This document shows positions 5,240-5,315 of a stretch of DNA of 5,315 nt, piece after piece (position 1 is the stretch's first letter; every line of letters starts with the position of its first letter). The notes beneath the pieces were generated by a model. That model saw only the letters and a list, made by a program, of their open reading frames with translations, was not told the origin of the DNA and searched no databases. This stretch comes from Methanobacteriota archaeon (lineage in GTDB: Archaea; Halobacteriota; Methanomicrobia; Methanomicrobiales; Methanospirillaceae), in NCBI GenBank assembly GCA_009779205.1, contig WRER01000083.1, forward strand, positions 1-5,315, given 5' to 3'. A program made the position numbers and the translations under genes.

Positions 5240-5292
5240 AGATTACAATGCATTCGGAGAAAAAATATTAGGCACAAGAGGTAGTAGCCTTT
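5069..5292 (+). repeat. Long direct repeat, right copy (Sel1 tail plus 3' flank)
   Basis: This is the partner of 3181-3405 at an offset of 1888 bp, covering the last Sel1 unit, the stop codon and about 50 bases of non-coding flank. Together the copies bracket the kinase gene. After 5239 nothing coding is seen up to the window end. The flank holds only a weak AGGC (5270-5273) / GCCT (5287-5290) complement followed by TTT, which is too weak to call a terminator. Confidence 0.75.
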
Positions 5293-5315
5293 AAACGTTC
5301 ATCAGTGTGTCCAAA

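Noticed and set aside
5073..5294. A separate small gene after the kinase in the frame of 5073
   Set aside because: In that frame the product is Lys/Pro-rich nonsense, while the neighbouring frame gives a clear Sel1 unit. It is a shadow of the remnant.

Overview
The window looks like a piece of a methanogenic archaeal chromosome, most plausibly from the Methanomicrobiales. The main evidence is a full-length CofD, the phospholactate transferase of coenzyme F420 synthesis, on the minus strand at 117-1019. Supporting evidence is archaeal-style A/T-rich TATA-like boxes, Shine-Dalgarno motifs before some genes and an apparently leaderless start for cofD. The moderate-to-low GC content and the Sel1-repeat proteins would fit a Methanospirillum-like organism, but that genus-level guess is weak.

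Left part (1-1019, minus strand): cofD is followed downstream, still on the minus strand, by the first ten codons of another gene with its own Shine-Dalgarno and TATA-like box. Its start resembles archaeal MoaC (molybdopterin precursor synthesis), but too little is present to be sure. A 366-bp spacer (1020-1385) separates cofD from a divergent plus-strand gene set. It holds two hairpin-forming inverted repeats and several TATA-like elements.

Right part (1386-5076, plus strand): three co-directional genes encode a TerY-like von Willebrand A (vWA) protein with an intact MIDAS, a PP2C-type Ser/Thr phosphatase, and a Ser/Thr kinase followed by a CHCC zinc ribbon and Sel1-like repeats. This is the TerY phosphorylation triad (TerY-P). 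Comparative genomics has linked it to the tellurite/stress (Ter) systems, and it has also been reported as an antiphage defence module. The expected logic is that kinase and phosphatase reversibly phosphorylate a target, perhaps the vWA protein, while the vWA and Sel1 parts act as scaffolds.

The most unusual part is the Sel1-repeat DNA. One orphan Sel1 segment lies directly behind the PP2C stop codon, out of frame (3163-3351), and another lies directly behind the kinase stop codon, out of frame (5042-5239). The two have homologous C-terminal ends, homologous stop codons and homologous 3' flanks, at a constant offset of 1888 bp, so they form long direct repeats bracketing the kinase gene. The simplest reading is that both the phosphatase and the kinase once carried (or elsewhere still carry) longer Sel1 tails. 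A one-base loss would then have truncated the phosphatase, and a net 47-bp loss inside one 108-bp repeat would have truncated the kinase.
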